Shown here piece by piece: positions 50,252 through 58,165 of a stretch of 64,000 bases of DNA. Positions within the stretch are counted from its first letter, which is position 1. Each line of letters begins with the position of its first letter. Source of the stretch: Streptomyces olindensis (GTDB taxonomy: Bacteria; Actinomycetota; Actinomycetes; Streptomycetales; Streptomycetaceae); contig JJOH01000006.1 of NCBI GenBank assembly GCA_000696115.1, forward strand, positions 223,480 through 287,479, in the 5' to 3' direction. The translations under genes and the position numbers were made by a program. Under the pieces are notes generated by a model. It did not search any database. It saw only the letters and a list, made by a program, of their open reading frames with translations, and was not told where the DNA came from.

Positions 50252-51100
50252 ATGAGCGAGCCGACCCCCGTCCTGCGCTTGATGACCATGAACGTGCTGG
50301 CGCCGCGGTACGCCGACGGGCCGCGTCGCCGGGCGGTCCTGGTGCGGGAGCTGCGGCGCCGGGACCCGGACGTGCTGGCGCTCCAGGAAGTCACCCGCGC
50401 GGACGCGGCAGCCCTCGTCGACGCGGGGTGGCAGGTGGTTCCGCATCCTCGGTGGTCCGCCGACGGCGTGGGAGCCGTGCTGGCGGCACGCCGTCCCTTC
50501 GAGCGGACGTGGGCGGACACGCTGGAGGTGACCCGGCGCACGGTACACACCAGTTGGTGCGGGGTCGTCGCCGCCGAGCTGCCGCTTCCGGAACCCCTCG
50601 GCCCGGTCCTCGTGGTGCACCACAAGCCGAGCTGGCCCTACGGCTACGAGCGCGAACGGGAGTTGCAGGCTCTCGCCACCGCCCGCCTCGTCGAGAGGGC
50701 CGTCGCCGAACGCCGCATGCGGCACGCGGTCGTGCTCGGTGACTTCGACGCCGAGCCGCACGCCGCCAGCCTGCGGTTCCTCCAGGGGCTGCAGTCCCTC
50801 GACGGGACGAGCGTCTGCTTCCAGGACGCCTGGTCGGCCGTGCGACCCGGGGAGCCGGGTCCCACGTTCAGTCCCGGCAACCCGCTCGTACGGCAGGGCG
50901 ACATGCCCGAGACGTCGGACCGCCGCATCGACTACATCCTGGTCCGGTGCGGCCCCCATGGCCCGACCCTGCGCGTCTCCTCCTGCGAGCGGGTCCTGGT
51001 CGAGCCGGTGGACGGCGTGCACGCGAGCGACCACTACGGCCTGGCGGCGGCCCTGACGCTCCCCGACCACCCTCCGGGCCGGTGGGCGGAGGGGGAGTGA
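50252..51100 (+). CDS. Endonuclease/exonuclease/phosphatase family protein
   Basis: A 282-residue EEP-fold hydrolase. LRLMTMNVLAPRYADGP holds the first Asn, DVLALQEVTRADAAALV the metal-binding Glu near residue 47, and MRHAVVLGDFDAEPHAASLR the G-D-F-D/N motif near 165. The end carries RIDYILVRCG and GVHASDHYGLAAAL, with the catalytic Asp-His pair S-D-H. No signal peptide. Start ATG 50252. It diverges from the NDP-forming ligase; site 7 is near, but whether it is in the regulon is unclear. Confidence 0.88.
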   Translation: MSEPTPVLRLMTMNVLAPRYADGPRRRAVLVRELRRRDPDVLALQEVTRADAAALVDAGWQVVPHPRWSADGVGAVLAARRPFERTWADTLEVTRRTVHTSWCGVVAAELPLPEPLGPVLVVHHKPSWPYGYERERELQALATARLVERAVAERRMRHAVVLGDFDAEPHAASLRFLQGLQSLDGTSVCFQDAWSAVRPGEPGPTFSPGNPLVRQGDMPETSDRRIDYILVRCGPHGPTLRVSSCERVLVEPVDGVHASDHYGLAAALTLPDHPPGRWAEGE

Positions 51101-51143
51101 CGGCGCTGGAGGCCGGGCGGGTCGGGCACGTCGAACGATCCGC

Positions 51144-51207
51144 CCCGGCGGTCTAACCCGGCAGCCGGGACAGTCCGTCCCGGCGGTCTAACCCGGCAGC
51201 CGGGACA
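51144..51207. repeat. 29-bp direct repeat across the oxidoreductase stop
   Basis: Identical 29-bp copies at 51144-51172 and 51179-51207 (35-bp period). The second contains the stop codon and last codons (SRLPG) of the FAD oxidoreductase on the minus strand, so the gene end has been duplicated downstream. Confidence 0.92.
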
Positions 51208-52393
51208 CCCTCCCCGAGCCGTCCCGGGCGATGGCCTTCGCGATCCGTACCGCGTCGATCGCCATCTCGCGGAGGTTGCCGCTGATGGGGTTGGTGAAGC
51301 CGGTGAAGTACAGGCCGGGGGCGGTCCTCGGGCTGCGGGCGCCGTGGACGACGGGCCTGCCGCCGGTGTCCAGCACGTCGAGGTGACCGACCAGGCCCTC
51401 CAGGGCGCGGACGTACCCGGTGGCGGCGATCACGGCGTCCGGGGAGACGCGGGTGCCGTCGGCGAGGAGGACCTTGCCGCCGTCCTCGAAGCCGTCGACG
51501 GCGGCCACGATCTCCACCCTGCCCTTGCGCACGGCGTCGATCAGACCGACGTCCTGCACCGGGATCGCCCCCTGCTTCACCCTGCTGTACAGCCCCGTGT
51601 CGGGGCGCGGCAGTCCGTGCGCCGACAGGTCGGGCAGGGCCACCTTCGCCTGCGCCCGGGAGAGCCGGTCGACGAGGCCGACCGGCAGCCGGCGGACCAG
51701 GATGCCGCTGTACTGGGCGGCCCAGCCGGCGGTCGAGCGGCGCACGATGTGGGGGGCGGTGCGCACGGCCAGCCGGACCCGGGAGGCGCCGTGCTCCACG
51801 AGGTCCACGGCGATCTCGGCACCGGTGTTGCCGACGCCGACGACGAGGACGTCCCGGCCCGCGTACGGCTTTCCGTTGCGGTACTCGCCGGCGTGCAGGA
51901 ACTCGCCGGTGAAGGCGGAGCGGCCGGGCCAGTCGGGCAGGCGCGGGGTGTGGTTGTAGCCGGTCGCGACGACCACCGCGGCGCCGGTCAGCTCACGGCC
52001 GCCGGTGGCGTGCAGCAGCCAGCCCGTGCCGTCGGGCGCGCGCTCGACGCGGGACACCTCGACGCCGGTGACGATCTCCAGGCGGTGGTGCTCGGCGTAC
52101 TTCTCCAGGTACCGCACCACGTCGTCACGGGACACCCACCGTCCGAACCGGCGGGGCATCGGCAGCCCGGGCAGGGCCGACAGGCGGCGGGTGGTGTGCA
52201 GGTGCAGCCGGTCGTAGTGGCGGCGCCAGGACGCCCCGACACGGTCGGACTTCTCCAGGACGACGGCCCGTATGCCCCGGGCGCGCAGCGCGTACGCGGC
52301 GGAGAGTCCGCCGGGGCCGCCGCCGATGACGTAGACGGGGCGGTCGGGTGGGGGCTGTGCGGAGGAGTGTGTGGGGGGAGTGGAGTCGGCCAT
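51188..52393 (-). CDS. FAD-dependent oxidoreductase, flavin monooxygenase type
   Basis: A 401-residue flavoprotein from ATG 52393. The FAD motif is VYVIGGGPGGLSAAYALRAR near residue 20. The class B monooxygenase fingerprint FTGEFLHAGEY (F-x-G-x3-H-x3-Y) is near residue 160. The NADPH motif is VLVVGVGNTGAEIAVDL near 180, and ATGYNHTPRLPDWPG supplies the ATG/Y element. Together these indicate an FMO/YUCCA-like monooxygenase. Substrate unknown. It has no shared operator in its upstream region but is divergent from the DoxX operon, which does. Confidence 0.9.
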   Translation of the reverse strand: MADSTPPTHSSAQPPPDRPVYVIGGGPGGLSAAYALRARGIRAVVLEKSDRVGASWRRHYDRLHLHTTRRLSALPGLPMPRRFGRWVSRDDVVRYLEKYAEHHRLEIVTGVEVSRVERAPDGTGWLLHATGGRELTGAAVVVATGYNHTPRLPDWPGRSAFTGEFLHAGEYRNGKPYAGRDVLVVGVGNTGAEIAVDLVEHGASRVRLAVRTAPHIVRRSTAGWAAQYSGILVRRLPVGLVDRLSRAQAKVALPDLSAHGLPRPDTGLYSRVKQGAIPVQDVGLIDAVRKGRVEIVAAVDGFEDGGKVLLADGTRVSPDAVIAATGYVRALEGLVGHLDVLDTGGRPVVHGARSPRTAPGLYFTGFTNPISGNLREMAIDAVRIAKAIARDGSGRVSRLPG

Positions 52394-52583
52394 GAGCGGG
52401 AGCGTAATCACGCACCCGATTGATGGGTCTCGGTCAAGACCGGAATTGGTTTCGGATTGATCACGGCTGTAGGGGGAGGGGGTGGGGATGGTGGCGCGAT
52501 GGGCCTGGTTGTGGCGAGCCGGTGATCATTCCTGACCCGGGGCTACCCGCGGCCGATCCCGGGTCTTGTTGCGGCGCTCGCAT

Positions 52584-52598
52584 CTGACGTACCGTCAG
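52584..52598. promoter_or_regulatory. Shared operator, site 8 (perfect)
   Basis: CTGACGTACCGTCAG is a perfect palindrome of the shared consensus, 32 bp before the chosen DoxX start. Confidence 0.8.
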
Positions 52599-52630
52599 GT
52601 TCGATGTCGGGCGGCGGCGCGGGAGCACCC

Positions 52631-53080
52631 ATGGACTCGATCTGGCTCACCGGAGCGGAATGGCTGGCCGTGCTGCGGATCGGGCTCGGGCTGTGGTGGC
52701 TGGAGAGCTGGCGGCACAAGGACCGCACGGCCTGGTTCGAGCGCGGGACGGGCATCGCGTGGGCGGCCGGGATCGCCGCCGAGCACCGCTGGAGCGCCGT
52801 CCGTTCGGGCTTCCGGGTGGCCGTCGCGCCGCACCCGCGTGTGATGGCGTACGTCGTCGTCTACGCGGAACTCGTCCTCGGCCTCGGTCTGATCACCGGG
52901 TTCCTGACGCCGATCGCCCTGGCCGGCGGGTTCCTCCTCAACGCCCTCTACTTCACGCTCATGATCCACGATGTCGCCGAGCAGGGGCAGAACTCGATGA
53001 TGGCGCTGATGTCGGTGGTGGCACTGTTCGGGATGTCCTGGCAGACGTGGTCGCTGGACAGCGCGCTGGGGCTGTTCTGA
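52631..53080 (+). CDS. DoxX-family membrane protein
   Basis: A 149-residue membrane protein with about four hydrophobic segments, including RVMAYVVVYAELVLGLGLIT and FLTPIALAGGFLLNALYFTL. DoxX proteins are linked to thiosulfate:quinone oxidation or redox homeostasis, with no defined activity for most. I chose ATG 52631 (GGGAG 6 bases upstream); ATG 52604 is in frame but only 5 bp from the operator. The stop overlaps a 6-codon minigene that leads to the DUF35 start. Confidence 0.87.
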   Translation: MDSIWLTGAEWLAVLRIGLGLWWLESWRHKDRTAWFERGTGIAWAAGIAAEHRWSAVRSGFRVAVAPHPRVMAYVVVYAELVLGLGLITGFLTPIALAGGFLLNALYFTLMIHDVAEQGQNSMMALMSVVALFGMSWQTWSLDSALGLF

Positions 53081-53102
53081 TGACCGGGGGACTGTTCTGA
53101 TG
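53072..53102 (+). repeat. 20-bp tandem duplication creating minigene MTGGLF
   Basis: CTGTTCTGATG is present at 53072-53082 and 53092-53102. The first TGATG joins the DoxX stop to a 6-codon frame (53080-53100, MTGGLF-stop). The second joins that stop to the DUF35 start. Confidence 0.9.
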
Positions 53103-53546
53103 GCCGGCCGCCACGACCTGCCCGAGGCCGACGCCTTCACCCGGACGTACTGGGACGCGGCCGCCGAGGGCAGGCTGCTGATCCGCCGCTGCCGGGCCTG
53201 CGGCCGGGCCCACCACTACCCCCGCGAGTTCTGCCCGCGCTGCTGGAGCGAGGACGTCGCCTGGGAGACGGCGAGCGGCCGGGCCACCCTCTACACCTGG
53301 TCCGTCGTCCACCGCAACGACCTGCCGCCCTTCGCGGACCGCACGCCGTACGTCGCCGCCGTGGTGGACCTGGCCGAGGGGCCACGGATGATGACGGAAC
53401 TGGTCGGGGTGGGGGGTCCGGCGGCTGAGGGGCCGGCAGCGGATCTGTCGGCCGGGGCGGATCTGGAGGTGACGTTCCGGGACGGGATCCCGGTGTTCCG
53501 GCCCGCTGCGGGCGGGGAGGGTGGCCGCACGCCACCGGGCGGGTGA
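53100..53546 (+). CDS. DUF35 zinc-ribbon/OB-fold acyl-CoA-associated protein
   Basis: A 148-residue protein with an N-terminal rubredoxin-like zinc ribbon, CRACGRAHHYPREFCPRCW (C-x2-C ... C-x2-C), and an OB-fold part (ATLYTWSVVHRNDLPPF). DUF35 proteins partner with SCP2-type thiolases and aldolases in steroid side-chain catabolism, where they bind the acyl-CoA. Such a thiolase is at 58.3 kb, also under the shared operator. The last 40 residues are low complexity. Translation is coupled to the minigene. Confidence 0.88.
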   Translation: MAGRHDLPEADAFTRTYWDAAAEGRLLIRRCRACGRAHHYPREFCPRCWSEDVAWETASGRATLYTWSVVHRNDLPPFADRTPYVAAVVDLAEGPRMMTELVGVGGPAAEGPAADLSAGADLEVTFRDGIPVFRPAAGGEGGRTPPGG

Positions 53547-53588
53547 ACGGCACAGCCCCACGTGCGGGTGAACCGCACAGCCCCACGC
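53539..53588. repeat. 25-bp tandem duplication at the DUF35 stop
   Basis: Two adjacent 25-bp copies (53539-53563, 53564-53588) differ at two bases. The first contains the DUF35 stop TGA. Confidence 0.88.
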
Positions 53589-53602
53589 GCTTGAATGACC
53601 CC

Positions 53603-54205
53603 ATGGCCCCCATACGTGACCACGCCCCCACCGACCCTTTCCCGGAACTCCACGGCCACGGCCTGCGCCTGCGCCCCTGGGACGCCGGGTCCGGCTCCGA
53701 CGTCGACACGTGGCTGCGCGGCATGCGGGACCCGGAGTTCCGCCGCTGGAACACCCCGCTGCGGCCGGTCGACGACCGCAGGAGCGCCCGGGAATCGCTC
53801 CTCGCGCGGGAGCAGAGCGCCGCTGAGGGCACGTCGCTGTCGTTCCGGATCGCCGACGCGCACAGCGACACGGCACTGGGCCACATCGGCGTCAACGAGA
53901 TCAAGTACCACCTGAAGGTCGCCCGCGTCGGCTACTGGGTGCTCCCCGAGGCCCGCGGCCAGGGCGTCGCCACCCGGGCGCTCCTGCTCGCCGCCCGCTG
54001 GGCCTTCGCAGAACTGGGCCTGCACCGGCTGGAGCTGGACCACGCGGTCGGCCACGACGTGTCGTGCCGGATCGCGGAGCGCTGCGGTTTCCCCTACGAG
54101 GGCACCCTGCGCGGGGCGATCTTCGCGGAAGGCCGGCACGACGCGTTCCGGGACGCTCACCTGCACGCCCGGCTGTCGACGGATCCGGAGCCGACGGGGC
54201 CCTGA
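53603..54205 (+). CDS. GNAT N-acetyltransferase, RimJ-like
   Basis: A 200-residue acetyltransferase. Features are LRLRPWDAGSGSDVDTWLRG near the start, GYWVLPEARGQGVATRALLL (R/Q-x-x-G-x-G/A acetyl-CoA loop) near residue 118, LHRLELDHAVGHDVSCRIAE, and RCGFPYEGTLRGAIFAEGRH, which is the RimJ/RimL ending. Start ATG 53603. Its stop TGA is preceded by CCC and is followed at once, one base out of frame, by a DUF4287 frame. Confidence 0.9.
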   Translation: MAPIRDHAPTDPFPELHGHGLRLRPWDAGSGSDVDTWLRGMRDPEFRRWNTPLRPVDDRRSARESLLAREQSAAEGTSLSFRIADAHSDTALGHIGVNEIKYHLKVARVGYWVLPEARGQGVATRALLLAARWAFAELGLHRLELDHAVGHDVSCRIAERCGFPYEGTLRGAIFAEGRHDAFRDAHLHARLSTDPEPTGP

Positions 54206-54401
54206 GAGCCCGGGGAGCTACTTCCCCTCCATCGAGAAGAAGTACGGCCGGCCGATCGCCGACTGGAAGACGCTCATCCGCACCTCGCCGCTGACCCGGC
54301 ACAGGGAGCTCGTCGACTGGCTCAAGTCCGAGCACGGTTTGGGGCACGGCCACGCCAACGCCCTCGTGGCCCACACCCTCACCGGGGACAGCGACAAGTG
54401 A
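54206..54401 (+). pseudogene. DUF4287 protein without a start codon
   Basis: In the frame +1 to the GNAT gene there is an open stretch of about 65 codons ending at 54401: SYFPSIEKKYGRPIADWKTL followed by a segment with HGLGHGHANALVAHTL. This is the DUF4287 family, normally a gene of 65-75 residues starting just before SYFPSIEKK. Here no ATG, GTG or TTG lies in frame upstream; the frame runs into the end of the GNAT gene. Either a deletion removed the first codons, or the product is made by a +1 shift at GGG-CCC-TGA. The rest of the protein is intact. Confidence 0.75.
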
Positions 54402-54461
54402 GCCGTCGGAGCCGCCCGTAAATCCGGGGCGCCGGAACGAGGGACGGCGGCAGGATGAGGC

Positions 54462-55319
54462 ATGGACACCGGCACGTGGCACTTCACCCGAGACCTCGAC
54501 GACTTCCTCGCCCGCGCGGGCGGCTTCCTGCGCTCCCGGCCGGCGCTGCACACCGTCCCGCTGACCGTCACGGAGACGCTGCGCACGCGCGGGCCGCGCG
54601 TCTACGGCGACGAGCCACCGGAGTTCGGTGTGCTGGAGCACGACGGGGCGGTCCGGGCGGCCCTCTTCCGCACGCCGCCGCACTGGCTGAATCTCACCGC
54701 TCTCACCGCCGAGGAGGCCGTCGCCCTCGCCGCGCGACTGGCCGCCCTCGGACAACGCCTGCCCGGCGTGAACGCCCCCGACGACACCGCCGCCGCCTTC
54801 ACCGACGCCTGGCGGCGGCACACGGGCGTCACCGCGACGCCGAGACAGCGGCAACGCCTCTACCGGCTCGGCACCCTGACGGCGCCCGGGCCCGTACCGC
54901 CCGGCGGGCCCCGGGTCGCCGGCGCGGCGGACCGCGAGCAGCTCATCCGCTGGCACGACGAGTTCAGCGCCGCCGTCGGCCTGGGCACGGTACGGGACTC
55001 CGCCGAGTGGGCGGACGCCCGGATCGAGACCGGCACCATCACCTTCTGGGAGGCCCCCGACGGCACACCCGTCGCCATGGCCGGCACCAGCCCCCGGGTC
55101 GCCGGCCAGGTGCGCGTCGCCGCGGTCTACACCCCGCCCCACCTCCGCGGCCGGGGCTACGCCGGTGCCGTGACGGCCGAGGTCAGCCGCGCCGCCCGTG
55201 CCGCCGGGGCGAAGGAGGTGGTCCTCTTCACGGACCTGGCGAACCCGACCAGTAACGGCCTGTACCAGCGGATCGGGTACCGGCCGGTCGCGGACTTCGC
55301 GGTCCACGACTTCGCGTAG
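54462..55319 (+). CDS. GNAT N-acetyltransferase, two-domain
   Basis: A 285-residue protein. The N-terminal half (1-130) is a degenerate domain, with VTETLRTRGPRVYGDEPPEF. The C-terminal half has the acetyl-CoA motif VAAVYTPPHLRGRGYAGAVT (about residue 215) and LFTDLANPTSNGLYQRIGYR. The layout resembles FR47-like acetyltransferases of Streptomyces. Acceptor unknown. It ends 9 bp before the convergent F420 reductase. Confidence 0.88.
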   Translation: MDTGTWHFTRDLDDFLARAGGFLRSRPALHTVPLTVTETLRTRGPRVYGDEPPEFGVLEHDGAVRAALFRTPPHWLNLTALTAEEAVALAARLAALGQRLPGVNAPDDTAAAFTDAWRRHTGVTATPRQRQRLYRLGTLTAPGPVPPGGPRVAGAADREQLIRWHDEFSAAVGLGTVRDSAEWADARIETGTITFWEAPDGTPVAMAGTSPRVAGQVRVAAVYTPPHLRGRGYAGAVTAEVSRAARAAGAKEVVLFTDLANPTSNGLYQRIGYRPVADFAVHDFA

Positions 55320-55328
55320 GCCGGGGCG

Positions 55329-55955
55329 TCAGGCGGTGGTTCGGGGGACGACCTTGATGTTGAACGTGTGGGATCCGAGGCCGTTCGCGATGCCCATGAA
55401 GAGCAGGGCGAAGTGCTCCTGGCCGCGTGCCGTGGTGATGCCGCCGATGTCCAGCTGGGACGACTCGGGCCAGCCGAGGTCGGTGAGCAGCCGGCCGGTG
55501 GTGCGCTTGGCCTCGGCGTCGTCGCCGGAGAGGAAGACGGTGCTCGGGCCGTCCAGGCTGCCCGGGGCGATCATCGCGGTCGAGTCCATGGTGCACAGCG
55601 TCTTGACGACGGGCGTTTGCGGGAAGGCCTCCTGGATCTGTTCGGCCAGGCTGCTGTTGGGGTGGGAGAGCTCGGTGTAGTCGTCGGAGAGGCCGACGCC
55701 CACGTCGACGAGCACGGTGCCGGCCAGCGCCGGTGCCCCGAGGGAGCGGAGCAGGTCCAGGGAGACGTTGCCCGGGGTGGCGTTGACCAGCACCTCGGCG
55801 TGTGCCGCCGTCTCGCCCAGGCCCGCCACGGGCAGGCCCAGGCCGGTCCGCTCCGCAGGCCGGCGGGAGCCGAGGAGTACGTCGTGTCCGGCCGCGCTCC
55901 AGCCCTGGGCCAGTGCGCGGGCGACATGTCCGGTGCCGAGTAGTCCGATTCGCAT
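55329..55955 (-). CDS. NADPH-dependent F420 reductase-like oxidoreductase
   Basis: A 208-residue protein with the Rossmann loop MRIGLLGTGHVARALAQGW at the start, then HDVLLGSRRP (the Ser-Arg-Arg favours NADPH) and VLVNATPGNVSLDLLRSLG. The family uses NADP and coenzyme F420, or acts as a related dehydrogenase. An inverted repeat, TGACGC-TAACCG-GCGTCA, lies 5 bp upstream of its start. Its F420 link fits the F420-type enzymes at 56.8 and 60.8 kb. Confidence 0.88.
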   Translation of the reverse strand: MRIGLLGTGHVARALAQGWSAAGHDVLLGSRRPAERTGLGLPVAGLGETAAHAEVLVNATPGNVSLDLLRSLGAPALAGTVLVDVGVGLSDDYTELSHPNSSLAEQIQEAFPQTPVVKTLCTMDSTAMIAPGSLDGPSTVFLSGDDAEAKRTTGRLLTDLGWPESSQLDIGGITTARGQEHFALLFMGIANGLGSHTFNIKVVPRTTA

Positions 55956-55959
55956 GCTG

Positions 55960-55977
55960 TGACGCTAACCGGCGTCA
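55960..55977. promoter_or_regulatory. Inverted repeat upstream of the F420 reductase-like gene
   Basis: TGACGC and GCGTCA are separated by 6 bp. The half-site TGACG equals that of the shared operator but the spacing differs (6 instead of 3), so I treat it as a separate candidate. Confidence 0.4.
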
Positions 55978-56066
55978 GGGGACGGTGGATCAGGCCGCGG
56001 GCCCAGCCGCGACCGGCCCAGAGGCGTAGGCCCGAAGTCGGTGGTCCGCGTACGTCAGAAGCCTGT

Positions 56067-56732
56067 TCAGGGCCACAGAAGCTCCCGCGCCCAGCCCTCC
56101 CCGTCACGCCGGTAGCGGAGCCGGACGTGCCGGCGCCGTTCGTCGCCCTGGAAGAACTCGACCTCCTCGGCCCGCAGCCGGTACAGCGTCCAGGACGGCA
56201 CCGGCGCCCGAGGCTCCCGGGACGCCCGCTCCCACGCCGACTCCGAGGCCCGGGCCAGGTCGTCCAGCGACTCCAGGACCTCGCTCTGCCTCCCGGTCAG
56301 CGCCGCCGCCAGCGCACCCGTCGAGCGGGCGTGGAGGTCGCCCTGGGACTCCTCGGAGGGGGCGGCCGAGACGGGGCCGCGCACCCGGACCTGGCGGCCC
56401 AGCACCGGCCAGTAGAAGCCGAGCGCGGCGTACGGGCGGGCGGCGAGGTGGTGGCCCTTGCGGCTGCCCGCGTGGGACGCGAAGGACCAGCCCGTCTCGT
56501 CCGCGCCGTGCAGCATCACGATCCGCACGTCGGGCAGGCCCGACTCGTCCGAGGTGGCCAGGGACATCGTGTGCGGCTCGGTCTGCCCGGCCGCCACCGC
56601 CGCCGCGAACCACTCGGTGAACAGGGGCAGGGGAGCGGCGGGGGCGGTGGCCGGGTCGAGGGGCGGGAGGTGCGTGATCTCCGGGTCCCAGACCCGCAGG
56701 GACCTCAGCAGCGCGTGAAGATCGGTTGCCAT
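56067..56732 (-). CDS. PdxH-like pyridoxamine-phosphate oxidase family protein
   Basis: A 221-residue homolog of PdxH. The FMN region is VRIVMLHGADETGWSFASHA with SRKGHHLAARPYAALGFYWP, and the C-terminal signature reads EFFQGDERRRHVRLRYRRDG. The canonical FWQGRxxRLHDR is partly lost, so it may be a PhzG-like or other flavin oxidase rather than a B6 enzyme. The true pdxH is at 3.7-4.3 kb. A GGTGGC hexamer repeat (56748-56773) separates it from the next gene. Confidence 0.85.
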   Translation of the reverse strand: MATDLHALLRSLRVWDPEITHLPPLDPATAPAAPLPLFTEWFAAAVAAGQTEPHTMSLATSDESGLPDVRIVMLHGADETGWSFASHAGSRKGHHLAARPYAALGFYWPVLGRQVRVRGPVSAAPSEESQGDLHARSTGALAAALTGRQSEVLESLDDLARASESAWERASREPRAPVPSWTLYRLRAEEVEFFQGDERRRHVRLRYRRDGEGWARELLWP

Positions 56733-56780
56733 GCCCCGATTGTCACCGGTGGCGGTGGCGGTGGCGGTGGCGCCAGGGGC

Positions 56781-57206
56781 TCACACCTGCCCCAGGTCCG
56801 ACGACACCCACCGCTCCGGCCGCATGCGCAGCACCAGTTGCTCACCGTGGTTCTTCGAGGCGAAGTCCACATAGCCGTCGACCTTCTCAGCCGGCAGGTA
56901 GCGCGCCGACAGCTCCCGGAGCTGGTCGAGGGTGGCGGGGGCCGTGTCGACGACCGGGCCCTCGACCGACACGTAGCGGATCGTCGGTTCGAGCCGGTCG
57001 ACCATCAGGGAGAACCGGCCCGCCGCTTTGATCAGCTCGTACTTGCGGGAGTCGAGGCCGGTCATGATCCAGATGTCGCCGCCGGGCTCGTACTGGTACC
57101 AGATCGGCACCGTGAGCGGGGCCCGGCCCGCTCCGGCGTCGACCGCGAGGGCCGCGATGTGCGGCTCGGCAAGGAACTGTTCACGCTCTTCGCGGGTCAG
57201 GGCCAT
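56781..57206 (-). CDS. PPOX-class F420-dependent enzyme
   Basis: A 141-residue split-barrel flavin/deazaflavin protein. It begins MALTREEREQFLAEPHIAAL, followed by APLTVPIWYQYEPGGDIWIM and KYELIKAAGRFSLMVDRLEP, the F420H2-dependent family pattern. Such enzymes reduce quinones, aflatoxins or unsaturated ketones. It is probably cotranscribed with the PdxH-like gene (48-bp gap). Confidence 0.85.
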   Translation of the reverse strand: MALTREEREQFLAEPHIAALAVDAGAGRAPLTVPIWYQYEPGGDIWIMTGLDSRKYELIKAAGRFSLMVDRLEPTIRYVSVEGPVVDTAPATLDQLRELSARYLPAEKVDGYVDFASKNHGEQLVLRMRPERWVSSDLGQV

Positions 57207-57292
57207 TCCGGTCTCCTTCGAACGGGGCGGTCGGTGTGCGGAGCATCACAACGCCCGTGCCGGGGGCGGGTGTTCCCCGGCCTCGTGCGGGT

Positions 57293-58165
57293 TCACCAGC
57301 GGACCGCCGTGAAGTCGACCGGCCGCGGCCGCAGCCGCCGGGTCCGTTCCGCCAGGGACCGCAGCCGCCCGGACATCTCCTCCACGGGCAGGCGGCGCCG
57401 GTCGCCGTGGCCCGGCAGCAGCCACTCGAAGCGCAGCCGTCCGGCCACCCCGGCCAGGGAGCGGGCCAGTTCCTCGACGGAGTACCAGGTCACGCTCTCC
57501 GCTACTTCCAGATCGCCGGTCGTGCGCGACCAGTAGAAGCTGTCGCCGCTGAAGCAGTACCGGTCGTCCGCGAGGTAGAGCACGGAGCCCCGGGTGTGGC
57601 CGGGCAGCGGATACGCGGTGACGCCGTCGCCGATGTCCTGCGGCTCCGTCCCGCGCAGCACCCGGTCCGCGTCCGGCGCGGCGTCCAGGTCGCCCTCGTG
57701 GATCCACAGCCGGGCGCCGAAGTGGTCCGCGTAACGGCGGCCGTGCGCGGCGTGGTCGCGGTGGGTGAGCAGGACGTCGGTGACGGGGCCGCCGGCCGCC
57801 TCGTACCGGGCCGCGAGGTCACGGCTCCAGCGCGGGGTGTCGATCATCATGGCCGTGCCGGACGGGCGTGTGAGCAGGTAGGAGTTGGCTCCGGCGGTGT
57901 GGGCGGAGTTGTGGCCGCACAGCAGCACACCGTCGTCCAGGGGCATCGGGAACGGGTCCAGCGACGGGTCGGGGCGGCCCGATGCCGGGCGGATGGAGCG
58001 GGTGGGGCAGGAGAACGCGGCCGCGTGTAACCGCCGTTCCTCCGCGGTGTCCTCGGGTTGCCGCAGGATCCGCGACCGTCCCTCCCGTTCGGTGATCAGC
58101 TCGGGTGCCAGTTGCCGGGCCGCGTCGCAGTTGAAGCAACGGTCGTCCACGTACCAGCCGTCCAT
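57293..58165 (-). CDS. Ferredoxin-like/metallo-beta-lactamase fusion protein
   Basis: A 290-residue protein from ATG 58165 (GAAGGAG upstream). Residues 1-60 have a ferredoxin-like arrangement, VDDRCFNCDAARQ and AFSCPTRSIRP, with three Cys rather than four. Residues 75-290 form a metallo-beta-lactamase fold with TDVLLTHRDHAAHGRRYADH, YPLPGHTRGSVLYLADDRYC, SGDSFYW and LLPGHGDRR. The usual HxHxDH motif is altered to HRDHAAH, so the metal site may be incomplete. Function unknown. Confidence 0.82.
   Translation of the reverse strand: MDGWYVDDRCFNCDAARQLAPELITEREGRSRILRQPEDTAEERRLHAAAFSCPTRSIRPASGRPDPSLDPFPMPLDDGVLLCGHNSAHTAGANSYLLTRPSGTAMMIDTPRWSRDLAARYEAAGGPVTDVLLTHRDHAAHGRRYADHFGARLWIHEGDLDAAPDADRVLRGTEPQDIGDGVTAYPLPGHTRGSVLYLADDRYCFSGDSFYWSRTTGDLEVAESVTWYSVEELARSLAGVAGRLRFEWLLPGHGDRRRLPVEEMSGRLRSLAERTRRLRPRPVDFTAVRW

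Noticed and set aside
56748..56773. GGTGGC hexamer repeat between the two PPOX-type genes
   Set aside because: A short simple repeat of four units. Slippage explains it and no function is suggested.
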